From NCBI RefSeq assembly GCF_002723835.1, contig NZ_BEWG01000081.1, forward strand, positions 25,781 through 89,780: a DNA stretch of 64,000 nucleotides, written 5' to 3'. The stretch comes from Mycobacterium sp. shizuoka-1 (lineage in GTDB: Bacteria; Actinomycetota; Actinomycetes; Mycobacteriales; Mycobacteriaceae). Each line of letters starts with the position of its first letter. The stretch's first letter is position 1. The notes below the pieces were generated by a model, which saw only the letters and a program-made list of their open reading frames with translations, was not told the origin of the DNA and made no database searches. A program made the translations under genes and the position numbers. Positions 43,590 through 52,098 of this stretch are shown piece after piece.

Positions 43590-44990
43590 AACCGCGATCG
43601 GGGGAAGCCGCAGAACAACTCGGGCAATCGCCCATCGAAGGCGTCTGCCCCATCGAGCAGACCGTTCGCTAGCCGCTCGGCGAGTGCCACGGCGCCCGGC
43701 ACGTGGCGGCATCGCATCAGGCCGGCCACCGCGATGGCGGTGTCGTGCGGCCACGCCGATCCGTCGTGGTAGCTCGTCGGGTTGTAGGCGCCCATCGTCG
43801 TCGCTAGCGTGCTCTACCCGACCCCGGAATCCATCTCCTCATGCGATAGCCCGCTCAACGATGTCGGCCGCGTGCTCGTCGGTGGCGATCCCGGTCCACA
43901 AGCAGTGGGCGACGTTGCTGGACAGCGCGTCGACGCGACGTTTGCTGCCATCCAAAGCGATGGCGTACCAACCCTTTCGGGAAGCCAAAACGCTTTTAAA
44001 AACTTCCCGCGCAGGGTGTCGGCCCGATCCCGCAGGCGGGTGGCCGCCGCCGGATCGCCGAACGCCTCGGCCAGCTCGGCACGCCCGAGCAGCGCGGCAC
44101 ACAGATAGCCCTGCACGTCGCACAGCGCGATGGTCGGCTCGGCCAAGCGCCCCTCGGCGTCGTTGATCGCGTCGAAGCTGTCCTTCCAGCCCTGATGGAT
44201 CGGACCGCAGGTGGTGGCCCTCTGGTATTCGATGAAGCAATCGCCGTCGCGGTCGCCGTACTCGTCGGCCCAGGCCAGTGCGGCGTCGGCCGCGGGAAGC
44301 AACGACCGCGCCGAACCCCCGTCGGCTCCCCACCGCCAGGACTCGGCCAACAGCATCACAGAGAGCGGGGTGGCGTCGACCGAGCCGTAGCAGGCGACGC
44401 CACCGAGGGAGTCACCGCTGCCCGAACCGCGGCGCAGCTCGTGCAAGATCCGACCGGGTTGCTCCTCGGTCATGGGATCGATGGGCCGGCCCTGCAGCCG
44501 GGCGAGCCGCTGCAGCGTGCCGATCGACAGGCCAACATCAAGCGGCAGCGCCATCCACGCGGTCAGCAGGCTGTCGCGGCCGAACAACGTCATAAACCAG
44601 GGCGCCCCGGCCGCGACGAACGGCCCGGCGCCGGCGTTTTCGTCGCGGATCAGCAACGCCCCCAGATCGCTCTCGGTTCGGCGCAACACCTGGGCGAGCA
44701 CCGGATCACCGGCTGTCACGTCTGTTGCGGTGTCACGCCACGCTTCGAGTCTGCGGGTAGACCCGGCGGTTTCGACGATCTCAGGTCTGCCAGCGCTGAT
44801 GCGGTGGCAGCACGATCTGCCACGACAGCACTCCCGGTATCACGGTGGGGTCCCCAGACGCGATCACGGACAATCCGCGTGCGGGATCCCCTAGGACGCC
44901 GAGCACAAGTTCAGTGCCGGCTGATGTCAGCCAAGCTAGTCGACGCAATCTCTGCTCGAGGTCGCGTCCGAAAGTGGGTGTAAAAGCACC
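43590..44990 (-). pseudogene. amylo-alpha-1,6-glucosidase / glycogen debranching-type pseudogene
   Basis: On the - strand the C-terminal (alpha/alpha toroid) part is legible across frames: FVAAGAPWFMTLFGRDSLLT, GRILHELRRGSGSGDSLGG, FIEYQRATTCGPIHQGWKDSFD (44719 to about 43990), VAHCLWTGIATDEHAADIV in a second frame, then YNPTSYHDGSAWPHDTAIAV and ADAFDGRLPELFCGFPRSR in a third. Some N-terminal GDE domain text (SVIASGDPTVIPGVLSWQI) sits in 44750-44990. At least three shifts, a missing N-terminus and a missing end make it non-functional. The 162 bp after it (44991-45152) hold nothing recognised. Confidence 0.8.
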
Positions 44991-45152
44991 GGTCGGTTCG
45001 CAGCTTCGTGGGTGAGCATACGGGCTGGGGAACTCAAGTGACAGGCTCTTGCAGCTTGAGCTGGTGGTGTTGGGGATAACGGCGAGCGGGTTCGGTAGCT
45101 TGCTGCGGATGCTTTGGCGCGCCCAGGGCTGATGCGTAGGGCCGAGAGATGC

Positions 45153-45554
45153 TCAGCTGGAGAGGGTTTGGGCGGCGTCGGTCAGTGCGTTGAACGCGGC
45201 GTCGAGGCGGTCTTGGCGGCGGCGGTTGGGTTCGTGGTTGGCTTCGGCGGCTACGAACCCGATAAGCTCTTCGAGGTCGTCGGCATTGGTCAGTAAGGCA
45301 GCGCCGTTTGGGTGGGCGCGCATGCCGTACACCAGTCGCTCACAGTCGGGGTCAAGCAGCATCAGGTCGCGTAACACGGCGGCGGTCGTGTCGCTGACGA
45401 TGACCTCCTTGAGGTCGCCGGCAACGCTGGAGCGGCGGCGGCGCAGGTCGTATGGGGAGTCTGCCCAGTTGCTGATCACCCCCTCGTCGTCGCAGACGCT
45501 GCACGACCATCGGATCGGCGCCGCCGTCTCGGCCGAGGCGATAGCGATGGTCAT
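45153..45554 (-). CDS. hypothetical protein with CxxC segment
   Basis: A 133-residue protein starting MTIAIASAETAAPIRWSCSV. It has a single CSVCDD pair, then NWADSPYDLRRRRSSVAGD, EVIVSDTTAAVLRDLMLLDP, and ends in an Asn/Arg-rich helix (NEPNRRRQDRLDAAFNALTD-like). I do not recognise a family. The reading frame extends to 45761, but the extra part looks non-coding and overlaps the facing frame. It diverges from the DUF6933-like gene at 45819; the pair may be a small mobile unit, or a cargo gene set beside the IS256 element. Confidence 0.6.
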   Translation of the reverse strand: MTIAIASAETAAPIRWSCSVCDDEGVISNWADSPYDLRRRRSSVAGDLKEVIVSDTTAAVLRDLMLLDPDCERLVYGMRAHPNGAALLTNADDLEELIGFVAAEANHEPNRRRQDRLDAAFNALTDAAQTLSS

Positions 45555-45818
45555 CCGCCCGGGGCAGCGCCTGTGGGCGGGGCGGCGCCGACACGGCAAT
45601 GCCGATACCCACCGATCACCGACCTGGCCGGCGGTGCCCGCCCGGACAATGTCGCCCAGGTGTTGTGCCAGGCGGCGCGCGGGACCGGAAGCGTCGTGCG
45701 GCATGTCGAGGAAGTGATGCAGATCGGCGACCAACACGTCGCCACACTGTACCGGCGCCACGTCGCGGTGTTCTTGGGTACCGATCCTCGGGGACGCTGC
45801 CTACGATCATGGGTCGTG

Positions 45819-46304
45819 ATGCTGCGATGTACCGCCAAGGTGTTGGCGCTGCTGAGGGCGCCTGAGCCGGCCATCGGCCAAGCCTGCGCGACCGACTGGT
45901 ATGCCCACCTGGTCTGGATCGACCGACGCAAATGCCTGCTGGTGACCCACGCCGGGACCTTGTTCTCGGTGTTCATGCCGAACGTCACCGCCGCCGGGTT
46001 GCGCCCGATCGGCCCGCCGGTCGTCTCGGCGATCCAGGCCGCGTTGCACGTCGAGGGTCTGCCCGCCGATACGCTCGGCGATCTTGATCCCCAGCAGGTG
46101 GCCGTGGCCAAGACCGCCGACCGCCGCATCCTGGGCACGATCAACGACCTGGCGTTCACCACCGAACACGTCATCGCCACCGCTGGCGGCCTGGCCCGCT
46201 GCGACATCGACGCGCTGCACCACGGCCTGCATCGCACCATCAACAGCATCACCGGCTACATCCCACCGATCGACCTGGTCACCGCCAGCCGTCACCGAAA
46301 CTGA
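45819..46304 (+). CDS. DUF6933-like protein
   Basis: A 161-residue protein starting MLRCTAKVLALLRAPEPAIG, followed by DWYAHLVWIDRRKCLLVTHA, TLFSVFMPNVTAAGLRPIG, and TINDLAFTTEHVIATAGGL. These motifs are those of the uncharacterised DUF6933 family (small soluble proteins with no known function). ATG 45819 was chosen because homology begins there; the frame is open from 45573. The IS256 element begins directly after the stop codon (within 13 bp). Confidence 0.72.
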   Translation: MLRCTAKVLALLRAPEPAIGQACATDWYAHLVWIDRRKCLLVTHAGTLFSVFMPNVTAAGLRPIGPPVVSAIQAALHVEGLPADTLGDLDPQQVAVAKTADRRILGTINDLAFTTEHVIATAGGLARCDIDALHHGLHRTINSITGYIPPIDLVTASRHRN

Positions 46305-46316
46305 GCCTGCCAAAGC

Positions 46317-47748
46317 GACACGGAGTTGTTACGCGGTGGCCGAGATGGGATCTGCGGGGTTGGTGCCGTTACTCGTGGTGGACGGTGTCAGCCGCAGTTC
46401 ACGGGGTGGGTCCAGCAGCGATCGACGTAGGTCGTGCAGCAATCGGGTACCGACCGGTGTCATGGACAGCCCGCGCCAACCGGCCGAGGCCCGGTCGAGC
46501 ACCGCCCATACCAGGCTAACGGCGCTGGTCTCGCCGGGGAATCGGCCGATGACCTTGGTCCGACGCTTGGTCTCCCCAAAGGAGCGCTCAATAAAATTCG
46601 AATGTCGAACGCGCCCATGGTGTTCGACCGGGAACCGCAGATAGGCAGTCAACCCAGCTTTGTCGGTGAGCAGAATGCGCATCGCCGCCGGATAGAGGTC
46701 GAAGTATTTGGCGGCGAACGCCTCGATCCGCTTGTCGATGATCTCAACGAGCCCAGGCCCCGGTTCAACCGTCAGATCGGCGGTATCGAAGATGGCCCAG
46801 TAGCCGTCGCGGACCTCGGCTTGCATCCCGGCGGGAATCTTCGCGAGCACGTTGCGGAGTCGATGAATAAGACATCTCTGCCGCAACGCTTTTGGGAAAA
46901 TTTGTTCGATGGCTGCGATCAGGCCCTTGGCGCCGTCAGAGACAACCAACAGTGGACAACCCAGGCCGCGATCGCCCAGATCAGTCAGGAAGTCGGCCCA
47001 TGCGTCGGTCGACTCGCCGGTCCCGGGCGCCAACCCGACGAACACCGGCTTGCCCTCGGTGGTGATGCCCCAGGCGGCCAGCACCGGCTCGGCCGGCGAC
47101 CCCGGATGCATCCGAAAGAAGCTGGCATCCAAGAACAGGTAATCCAGCGTGATCTCGTCAAGTCGACGACGCGCCCACGCCTGGTATTCGGCTCGGATCG
47201 CCTTGCACACTTCCGAGACCGTGGATTTGGAGATCGCGGCCTGGTCGCCAAGTGTTTCGGCGAGGGTGGCCTGCACGTCGCGCACCGATAACCCGCGTAC
47301 GAACGAGGCAATCACCAGCGTCTCCAAGGCGTTGGTTCTCGTCACGTGCTTGCCGAACAACCGCGACGCAAACGCTGCGGTGGTGCCACGCAGCTTCGGC
47401 CGCTCCAACGTAACCGGCCCAGTGGTGGTTTTCACCGTCACCTGTCGATACCCGTTGCGCGAGCCGCCGTTAGCGTCGGGACAGGCAGCAGCGCGTTGGT
47501 AGCGTTCGCGACCGAGGAACTCGGTGACCTCAGCCTCCAGGGCCGCCTGCATCAACAGTTGAGCGCCCAGCCGGGCAACCTCTTCAAGGATCTCCGAAAG
47601 CTCCCGATCCTCGGCAAATAGGGCATCGATTCTGGTGCGGATGCGATCGACGGCTGATACTCGAACAGGCACGGGCGTGACTCCTTCTTCGCAGACTTGC
47701 AGGTCGTGAAGCGGAACCTACGCCCGTGCTCCGTATTTACACCGCGTC
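46317..47748. mobile_element. IS256-family insertion sequence
   Basis: The element is defined by its transposase gene and imperfect terminal inverted repeats: left GACACGGAGTTGTTAC (46317-46332) against the right-end reverse complement GACGCGGTGTAAATAC (47733-47748), 11 of 16 identical. The exact outer ends and the 8-bp target duplication could not be read with certainty. It lies between the DUF6933-like gene and the remnant dormancy genes. Confidence 0.7.
46329..47672 (-). CDS. IS256-family (mutator-type) transposase
   Basis: A 447-residue DDE transposase. The catalytic region is legible: first Asp in DYLFLDASFFRM, second in LLVVSDGAKGL, and the Glu in NFIERSFGETKRRTKVIGRF, with RCLIHRLRNVLAKIP between them. 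The N-terminal part has LERPKLRGTTAAFASRLFGK. No frameshift or stop is seen, so it should be functional. The stop TAA (46329-46331) lies inside the left inverted repeat, as usual in the family. Confidence 0.93.
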   Translation of the reverse strand: MPVRVSAVDRIRTRIDALFAEDRELSEILEEVARLGAQLLMQAALEAEVTEFLGRERYQRAAACPDANGGSRNGYRQVTVKTTTGPVTLERPKLRGTTAAFASRLFGKHVTRTNALETLVIASFVRGLSVRDVQATLAETLGDQAAISKSTVSEVCKAIRAEYQAWARRRLDEITLDYLFLDASFFRMHPGSPAEPVLAAWGITTEGKPVFVGLAPGTGESTDAWADFLTDLGDRGLGCPLLVVSDGAKGLIAAIEQIFPKALRQRCLIHRLRNVLAKIPAGMQAEVRDGYWAIFDTADLTVEPGPGLVEIIDKRIEAFAAKYFDLYPAAMRILLTDKAGLTAYLRFPVEHHGRVRHSNFIERSFGETKRRTKVIGRFPGETSAVSLVWAVLDRASAGWRGLSMTPVGTRLLHDLRRSLLDPPRELRLTPSTTSNGTNPADPISATA

Positions 47749-47891
47749 CCGGACACGACCCTGCTCGAATCGAATCACGTTGGGCTGCAACAGAAATTCA
47801 CTATTTCAAAGGCCCACAACTCCGGATGCGATGGCGCATCACCGCCGAGGCCGGTCCCAGGCATCGCTCAGGGAACGGCGGGTTGGTCGGA

Positions 47892-48212
47892 TCAGCTGGC
47901 CGCCTGCACCGTGACGTGCTTGTCAGCCGGCGCCGCCAGTGCAGGTACGGCCACCGAGACCGTCAGGATGCCCTTGTCGTAGGTGGCTTTGATGTCTTCT
48001 TCATTGGCGCCTGCCGGCAACATCACCGAGCGGACGAATGAGCCATAACGGAACTCCGACCGGCCCTTGGCTTCCTCGTTTTCGGTCCGTTCAGCCTTGA
48101 TTGTCGGGCGGCCGTCACGCACCGTGATGTCGACGTCTTTGCCTGGATCGATGCCAGGGATTTCAGCGCGCGCCACGTAGCGGCCATCTTCCATCTCATC
48201 CTCAAGCCGCAT
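47892..48212 (-). CDS. Hsp20 / alpha-crystallin (Acr-like) small heat shock protein, N-terminally truncated
   Basis: About 106 residues of alpha-crystallin domain: MRLEDEMEDGRYVARAEIPG, DVDITVRDGRPTIKAERTEN, GSFVRSVMLPAGANEEDI and GILTVSVAVP near the end. The flexible N-terminal ~40 residues of Hsp20 proteins are missing, because the frame meets a fragment of another gene at about 48215. The frame continues to 48302 in the antisense of that fragment. A chaperone-like activity is possible but oligomerisation needs the N-terminal arm. It is the first member of a group of damaged genes known from the DosR regulon. Confidence 0.78.
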   Translation of the reverse strand: MRLEDEMEDGRYVARAEIPGIDPGKDVDITVRDGRPTIKAERTENEEAKGRSEFRYGSFVRSVMLPAGANEEDIKATYDKGILTVSVAVPALAAPADKHVTVQAAS

Positions 48213-48221
48213 CAGCAGCAG

Positions 48222-48455
48222 GCTGTCGGTCCAAGAGGTAGATAACCTCCTCGAGCACGGCGACTCACCGAGGGTGAAGTGCCGGTCGACATCGACCTGC
48301 ACGATCTGGACGGCGGCGTCGAGGTCACGTTCGCGATGGTCGACGCGACCACGCTGCCCCAGGTCGGCGCGGTGCCAAAGACTGTGTCCCTGAACGCGAT
48401 TCGAATGTCACAGGGTCGGGACGGCTGGTGAAGCCTGGTGACGCTGGATGTGTGA
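48222..48455 (+). pseudogene. archease-like (Rv2630 relative) C-terminal fragment
   Basis: In frame 48273-48431 the text reads GEVPVDIDLHDLDGG, VEVTFAMVDATTLPQVGAVP and KTVSLNAIRMSQGRDGW, matching the C-terminal half of Rv2630 (VDLRLRDVDGGVDVTFA, VQVGAVPKAVSLNELRFSQG). A TGA follows GW where Rv2630 has Arg, but the next residues SLVTLDV continue in frame to a stop at 48453-48455, as in Rv2630 (AVTLDV). Upstream, EEVDNLLEHGD continues it in another frame. Rv2630 is an archease-like protein that lies before RtcB. Confidence 0.75.
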
Positions 48456-48571
48456 GTGAGGCCAAGCGCATCAAGATTATCGAGGAAGCCCCGTACCGAT
48501 TCCGGATCGAGCAAGAAGGCGCGATGCGCTTGCCCGAGCTGTCCGAATTATTCACCGAGCTCCCGGCGTAG
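48452..48571 (+). pseudogene. N-terminal fragment of RtcB-type RNA ligase (Rv2631 relative)
   Basis: GTG 48452 overlaps the archease stop (GTGA), as in the intact operon. The 39 residues read VSEAKRIKIIEEAPYRFRIE then QEGAMRLPELSELF, which matches the conserved start of RtcB proteins (EAPYRFRV, GAMRVPG). After about 25 residues the homology ends and a stop follows at 48569-48571; the catalytic body is gone. Confidence 0.65.
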
Positions 48572-48601
48572 GCTGATCTTCCGTTGCTCGGCCCGCCCGG
48601 T

Positions 48602-49175
48602 TCAAAACGTCGGCGACATATCGGTTGCGCGGGCGGTGGCGGCTGCTTCCGCAGCCGTGCGCGAACACCACGATGCCCGTTGGATGTTGGGGATGGTCAG
48701 GTGTCCGGCCACCGTCACCGGGTCAGCGGCGGTGCTCACAGCGGATTCCACAAAACGGTCGCGGGCGCGGTCGAGCATCGCGAGCGCCTCGTCGTCAGAG
48801 GTTCTGCGGAACCGGCGGTAGCCCTGCCCGACAGTGGCGTAGACATAAAAGGTGGGGGTTATGGGGAGAACTCCGGGGGTGGCCGAACGGACTGATCGTT
48901 GTCGGCCAGAAACTGGGCGGCACCCTGCTCGCGGCGACCAAGTACACGTGAACATCCGGATAGCGCTGCATCCAGGCGCCGAGAGTCTCTTCGGGCTGCC
49001 GTTCGTGATCGATCGCACCGCCGGACCGGCCTTGCGACCTCTGGCCAAGGCGGGTCCCCGGCGGCCCGATGGCCTTGCGGCCGAGGGCTTCGTCGAGCGC
49101 CCATGCGGCCGCCCGAAGTGCCGCACGTGAGCCGCCGACAACAACCGGCGTCGATGCCTGTTGGCGCCCACTCAT
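48602..49175 (-). pseudogene. universal stress protein pseudogene and an adjoining unidentified fragment
   Basis: The frame from 49175 reads MSGRQQASTPVVVGGSRAAL then RAAAWALDEALGRKA, the start of a universal stress protein, and later ETLGAWMQRYPDVHVYLVAA, the part before the ATP-binding segment; the continuation VVVG...GRG is lost by frameshift. Beyond 48850 another frame reads YATVGQGYRRFRRTSDDEAL and AMLDRARDRFVESAVST, which I cannot assign. Universal stress proteins Rv2623/Rv2624c lie near Rv2630-Rv2631 in M. tuberculosis. Confidence 0.65.
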
Positions 49176-49273
49176 CGTGTCCTCCCCGGCCCGAAGCAAC
49201 GTGCGGTGTCAAGACAGATCAAGACGGTAGGTAGCGGTGGCCACCATTGGACTGAGCCCCTTCGCCCCTGCCT

Positions 49274-49290
49274 GTGGTCCTTTGACCCCA
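49274..49290. promoter_or_regulatory. possible degenerate DosR box
   Basis: GTGGTCCTTTGACCCCA shares 9 of 14 core bases with the DosR motif GGGACTTTAGTCCC. It lies between the universal stress protein pseudogene (- strand) and the Rv1733c-like pseudogene (+ strand), about where a shared DosR site would be. Weak on its own, it gains weight from the neighbours. Confidence 0.3.
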
Positions 49291-49426
49291 GGGTCGCCGG
49301 TCCAACAGTGAGCGGTGACCGATGACCACTGCCATTGGTGCATAGGCCGTCCGACCCTAGAGGCACCAGCCCGCCGCGGTGATGATCAACGGGTCAACAT
49401 CCAGCAGGTTGGCTCAAGGAGTCGTC

Positions 49427-50027
49427 ATGGACACACACACACTCTGCGCCGACCGCGATGGCGGATTGTGCGGGTTTTGGGCCGTAATCCGTTGGTGCGC
49501 ACCAGTGATCGCGTCGAGTCAGTGATATTGGTGCTCGCCGTGGTGGTATCGATTCCGGCCGCCCCGGCCGCCGCTGCCATCGGCACCGCGGTGCACGAGT
49601 CCATGAGCGACTGCTACACCGAGCATGCCCAGACTCGGCATACCGTCACCGCGACCGTGATCAACGACCGCGCCGCGGACCAGCCACCGTCGACAAGGAA
49701 GACGATCACCGTGGATGCGTGATGGTTTGTCGGCGGCCGCGAATACACGCGCGCAGTCACCGCGCGACGGTCAAGACTGGCGACCGAATCGACCTCTGGG
49801 TGGACAACGACGGTCCATCAGGTCGACAAGCCCGACACCGATTTCTAATGCCGAAACCGACGCGGTGCTCGCCGCAGTCGGAATCTGGTCGAGCGTGGCT
49901 GCCGCAGCGGCCCACCCTGTTCGCCTTCACTCGGTTTGTGCTTGACAGCATCCGCGCCACCGCGTGGCAACACGACATCGATGACCTCGGCGGCCACGGC
50001 GGCGGGCGCACAAGCAGCCAATTCTAA
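49427..50027 (+). pseudogene. Rv1733c-like membrane protein pseudogene (DosR-regulon type)
   Basis: After GGAGTCGTC an ATG (49427) starts MDTHTLCADRDG; a shift near 49460 leads to RIVRVLGRNPLVRTSDRVE, then ILVLAVVVSIPAAPAAAAIG (transmembrane), TAVHESMSDCYTEHAQTRHT and VTATVINDRA. Another shift near 49720 is followed by ADAVLAAVGIWSSVAAAAAH-like text, and ATAWQHDIDDLGGHGG near the end. All pieces run parallel to Rv1733c of M. tuberculosis (FSRNPLVRGTDRLEAVV, YAHQAQTRHPATATV, ASWQHDIDSL). At least two frameshifts and an in-frame stop make it a pseudogene. Confidence 0.8.
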
Positions 50028-50197
50028 AACCAGCGCCTGAAGCCCACACGTTTCAGATCGTGGAGGCGGTCATCACAGATCGGTTCCCATAACGGCGTGG
50101 CCCATGATCCCGCACGTCGACGCGTTCCCAAATCCACCGGACCACGTTCTCAACCGTCCTAGCGCACCACCGCAGACCAGGCACCTAATCGTTTTCG

Positions 50198-50329
50198 TCA
50201 GGTCCCTCTCACCACGTTAGTTACACGCCGCGCCGCGCGAATCAGGAGGAAAGGCGGGAGGGCGTCGCGGTGCGGGTTCTCCGCTGTCACCTCCTCGTTG
50301 GGCCGTGGCTCGGCGAATACTTCCAGTGA
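50198..50329 (-). pseudogene. C-terminal part of a methyltransferase split by the IS605 element
   Basis: The 43 codons after the element read SLEVFAEPRPNEEVTAENPH then RDALPPFLLIRAARR, the usual end of a class I methyltransferase. Joined to 52099 on the other side of the element, the frame continues exactly: ...TALTDHGL + SLEVFAEP... . This half carries the stop (50198-50200). Positions 50028-50197 hold nothing recognised. Confidence 0.75.
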
Positions 50330-50386
50330 CCGGGTTCTTGGGCGCAAGCCTCGGACTTTAGTCCGGGGTGAGCCCATCTCGTGTAT

Positions 50387-50405
50387 CGCCGGGCGCAGCC
50401 CGGCG
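50387..50405. terminator. hairpin downstream of tnpA
   Basis: CGCCGGGC, loop GCA, GCCCGGCG: perfect 8-bp stem immediately after the tnpA stop on the - strand. It can end tnpA transcription or be part of the left-end recognition structure. Confidence 0.5.
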
Positions 50406-50406
50406 C

Positions 50407-50820
50407 TTAGAGTGGTCGGGCTTGTCCGTCGATGTACTGCTTGATGATCGACAGTGGTGCACCTCCGCAAGAGACGGCGAAATAGGACGGCGACCAGAGG
50501 TGCCCGCGCATTCGCGCACGGACACAGGCGCCGGTGAATTCGCGGCGGACCGCGTAGGCGGTGCGGCCTTTGAGGCGCTGCACCAGAGTCGAGATCGCCA
50601 GCGCGGGCGGGTAGGCGACCAGTAGGTGGACGTGGTCGGCTTCGCCGTTGAACTCGACCAACTCAGCGTCCAGATCAGCGCAGACGCCACGCATGATGGT
50701 TTCGCAGTAGGTGAGCATGGCGTCGGTGAACACCTTGCGGCGGTATTTCGTCACGAACACCAGGTGGGCGTGCAGCAGCGACACGCTGTTCCGGGCGTGG
50801 CGATAGGTCTGGGTTGTCAC
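50407..50820 (-). CDS. tnpA: IS200/IS605 TnpA, HUH Tyr-recombinase-type transposase
   Basis: A 137-residue single-strand DNA transposase. The HUH motif is His63-Val-His65 (ADHVHLLVAY) and the catalytic Tyr is Tyr129 (IIKQYIDGQ). The start MTTQTYRHARNSVSLLHAHL and length are typical. It cuts the hairpin ends as single strands and moves the element without a target duplication. It is separated by 22 bp from the divergent tnpB start. No frameshift or stop is seen. Confidence 0.94.
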   Translation of the reverse strand: MTTQTYRHARNSVSLLHAHLVFVTKYRRKVFTDAMLTYCETIMRGVCADLDAELVEFNGEADHVHLLVAYPPALAISTLVQRLKGRTAYAVRREFTGACVRARMRGHLWSPSYFAVSCGGAPLSIIKQYIDGQARPL

Positions 50821-50842
50821 AGGTCGCCTTTACAGTCGAGGT

Positions 50843-52057
50843 ATGCAGATGCGCTACCGGTACCGCATCGAACCGACACCGGCCCAACAGGCGATGCTGG
50901 CGCGGGTGTTCGGATGCACTCGGGTGGTGTTCAACGACGCGCTGCGGGTCCGCGACGAGGCGTACCGGGCCGGGATGAAGCTGTCCGACAGTGAGATCCA
51001 GCGTCGGGTCATCACCACCGCGAAGACCACCGAGGAGCGGGCCTGGCTGTGCGAGGTACCCAGTGTGGCGTTGGTGCAGTCGGTCAACGACTCCCGGCGA
51101 GCGTGGCGCAACTTCTTCGACTCTGCCACCGGCAAGCGCAAGGGCCGCAGGGTGGGTCGCCCACGGTTCAAATCCCGCAAGCATCACCGGCAGTCGTTTC
51201 GGTTGACGCGCAACGGCTTCTCGATCCGCGACAACGGCCGGCTGTTCGTGGCCAAGGTCGGCGAGGTCGCGGTGCGCTGGTCGCGAGAGCTGCCGTCGAC
51301 GCCCTCTTCGGTCACGATCATCCGGGAACCCGACGGGCATTTCTACGCCAGCTTCGTCGTCGAGGTCACGGCCACACCGCTGCCCGTGGTCGACCGGGAG
51401 GTCGGCGTGGATGTCGGGATCGCTCGGCTGGCCACGACCGCCGCCACCGATGGACAACGGGTCGATGTCGCCAACCCCAAGCAGTTAGGCCGCAAGCTGC
51501 GCAAGCTGGCGCGGTTGGAGCGGGAGAAGTCTCGCCGGCAGAAAGGATCAGCCAACAGGGACAAGTCGCGGCGCAAGGTCGCCATCGCGCACAATCAGGT
51601 CGCCCGTGCTCGGCGGGACTATCACCACAAGCAGGCTTTGGCGTTGGTTCGCGACAACCAAGTGATCCACGTCGAAGACCTCAACATCGCTGGGATGGTC
51701 CGCAATCGCCGGCTCGCCCGCGCGATCAGTGATGCGGGATGGGGCCAGTTCGTGAAGGTCATCAGCGAGAAAGCAGAGCACTACGGGCGCACTGTGCACA
51801 CGGTGTCACGGTGGCTGGCATCGAGCAAAACATGCTCGATGCCGGACTGTGGGCACGTGCTCGACGAACTGCCGCTGCAGATCCGCACGTGGAGGTGCCC
51901 GGCATGCCAGGCCACCCACGACCGCGACTACAACGCCGCCAAGAACATTCTCGCTGCCGGGCGGGCAGAGAGACTAAACGCCTGTGGAGCCCATGTAAGA
52001 CCGCAACCCGTTGCGGCAGTGGGCGATGAAGCAGGAAGCACCCCAACTGCGGCATAG
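50843..52057 (+). CDS. tnpB: IS605 TnpB, RNA-guided endonuclease (RuvC-like)
   Basis: A 404-residue TnpB, the ancestor type of Cas12. RuvC motifs carry all three acidic residues: Asp in EVGVDVGIARL, Glu in VIHVEDLNIAG, Asp in ATHDRDYNAAKNIL. The zinc ribbon is KTCSMPDCGH and RCPACQATHD. The N-terminal domain (RYRIEPTPAQQAMLARVFGC) is complete. TnpB cuts DNA guided by an RNA made from the right end of the element; that guide region would be the sequence around 52058-52098. Start ATG 50843 has GAGGT upstream. It looks intact and active. Confidence 0.94.
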   Translation: MQMRYRYRIEPTPAQQAMLARVFGCTRVVFNDALRVRDEAYRAGMKLSDSEIQRRVITTAKTTEERAWLCEVPSVALVQSVNDSRRAWRNFFDSATGKRKGRRVGRPRFKSRKHHRQSFRLTRNGFSIRDNGRLFVAKVGEVAVRWSRELPSTPSSVTIIREPDGHFYASFVVEVTATPLPVVDREVGVDVGIARLATTAATDGQRVDVANPKQLGRKLRKLARLEREKSRRQKGSANRDKSRRKVAIAHNQVARARRDYHHKQALALVRDNQVIHVEDLNIAGMVRNRRLARAISDAGWGQFVKVISEKAEHYGRTVHTVSRWLASSKTCSMPDCGHVLDELPLQIRTWRCPACQATHDRDYNAAKNILAAGRAERLNACGAHVRPQPVAAVGDEAGSTPTAA

Positions 52058-52069
52058 CCGCACGGGAAT

Positions 52070-52089
52070 CCCCGCCATTCATGGCGGGG
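52070..52089. repeat. right-end hairpin of the IS605 element
   Basis: CCCCGCCATTCATGGCGGGG is a perfect 20-bp palindrome that folds to a hairpin, 13 bp after the tnpB stop and 9 bp from the inferred right end. In this family it is needed for end recognition and is part of the guide RNA scaffold. Confidence 0.7.
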
Positions 52090-52098
52090 AGCACGTCA

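Larger units (their letters stand above)
50330..52098. mobile_element. IS605-type element (tnpA + tnpB), inserted in a methyltransferase gene
   Basis: The ends are inferred from the frame of the interrupted methyltransferase: 50329 joins 52099 in frame, so the element is 1769 bp (one base ambiguous because of shared A). Subterminal hairpins lie inside both ends: CCTCGGACTTTAGTCCGGGG (50349-50368), a second at the tnpA end (50387-50405), and CCCCGCCATTCATGGCGGGG (52070-52089). As usual for the family there are no terminal inverted repeats or target duplication. tnpA and tnpB are divergent with both 3' ends facing outward. Confidence 0.85.

Noticed and set aside
51166..51180. GGTTCAAATCCCG, like a tRNA T-arm
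   Set aside because: It lies inside tnpB in coding frame, and no acceptor, D- or anticodon stem can be found around it. No tRNA or rRNA gene was found in the window.
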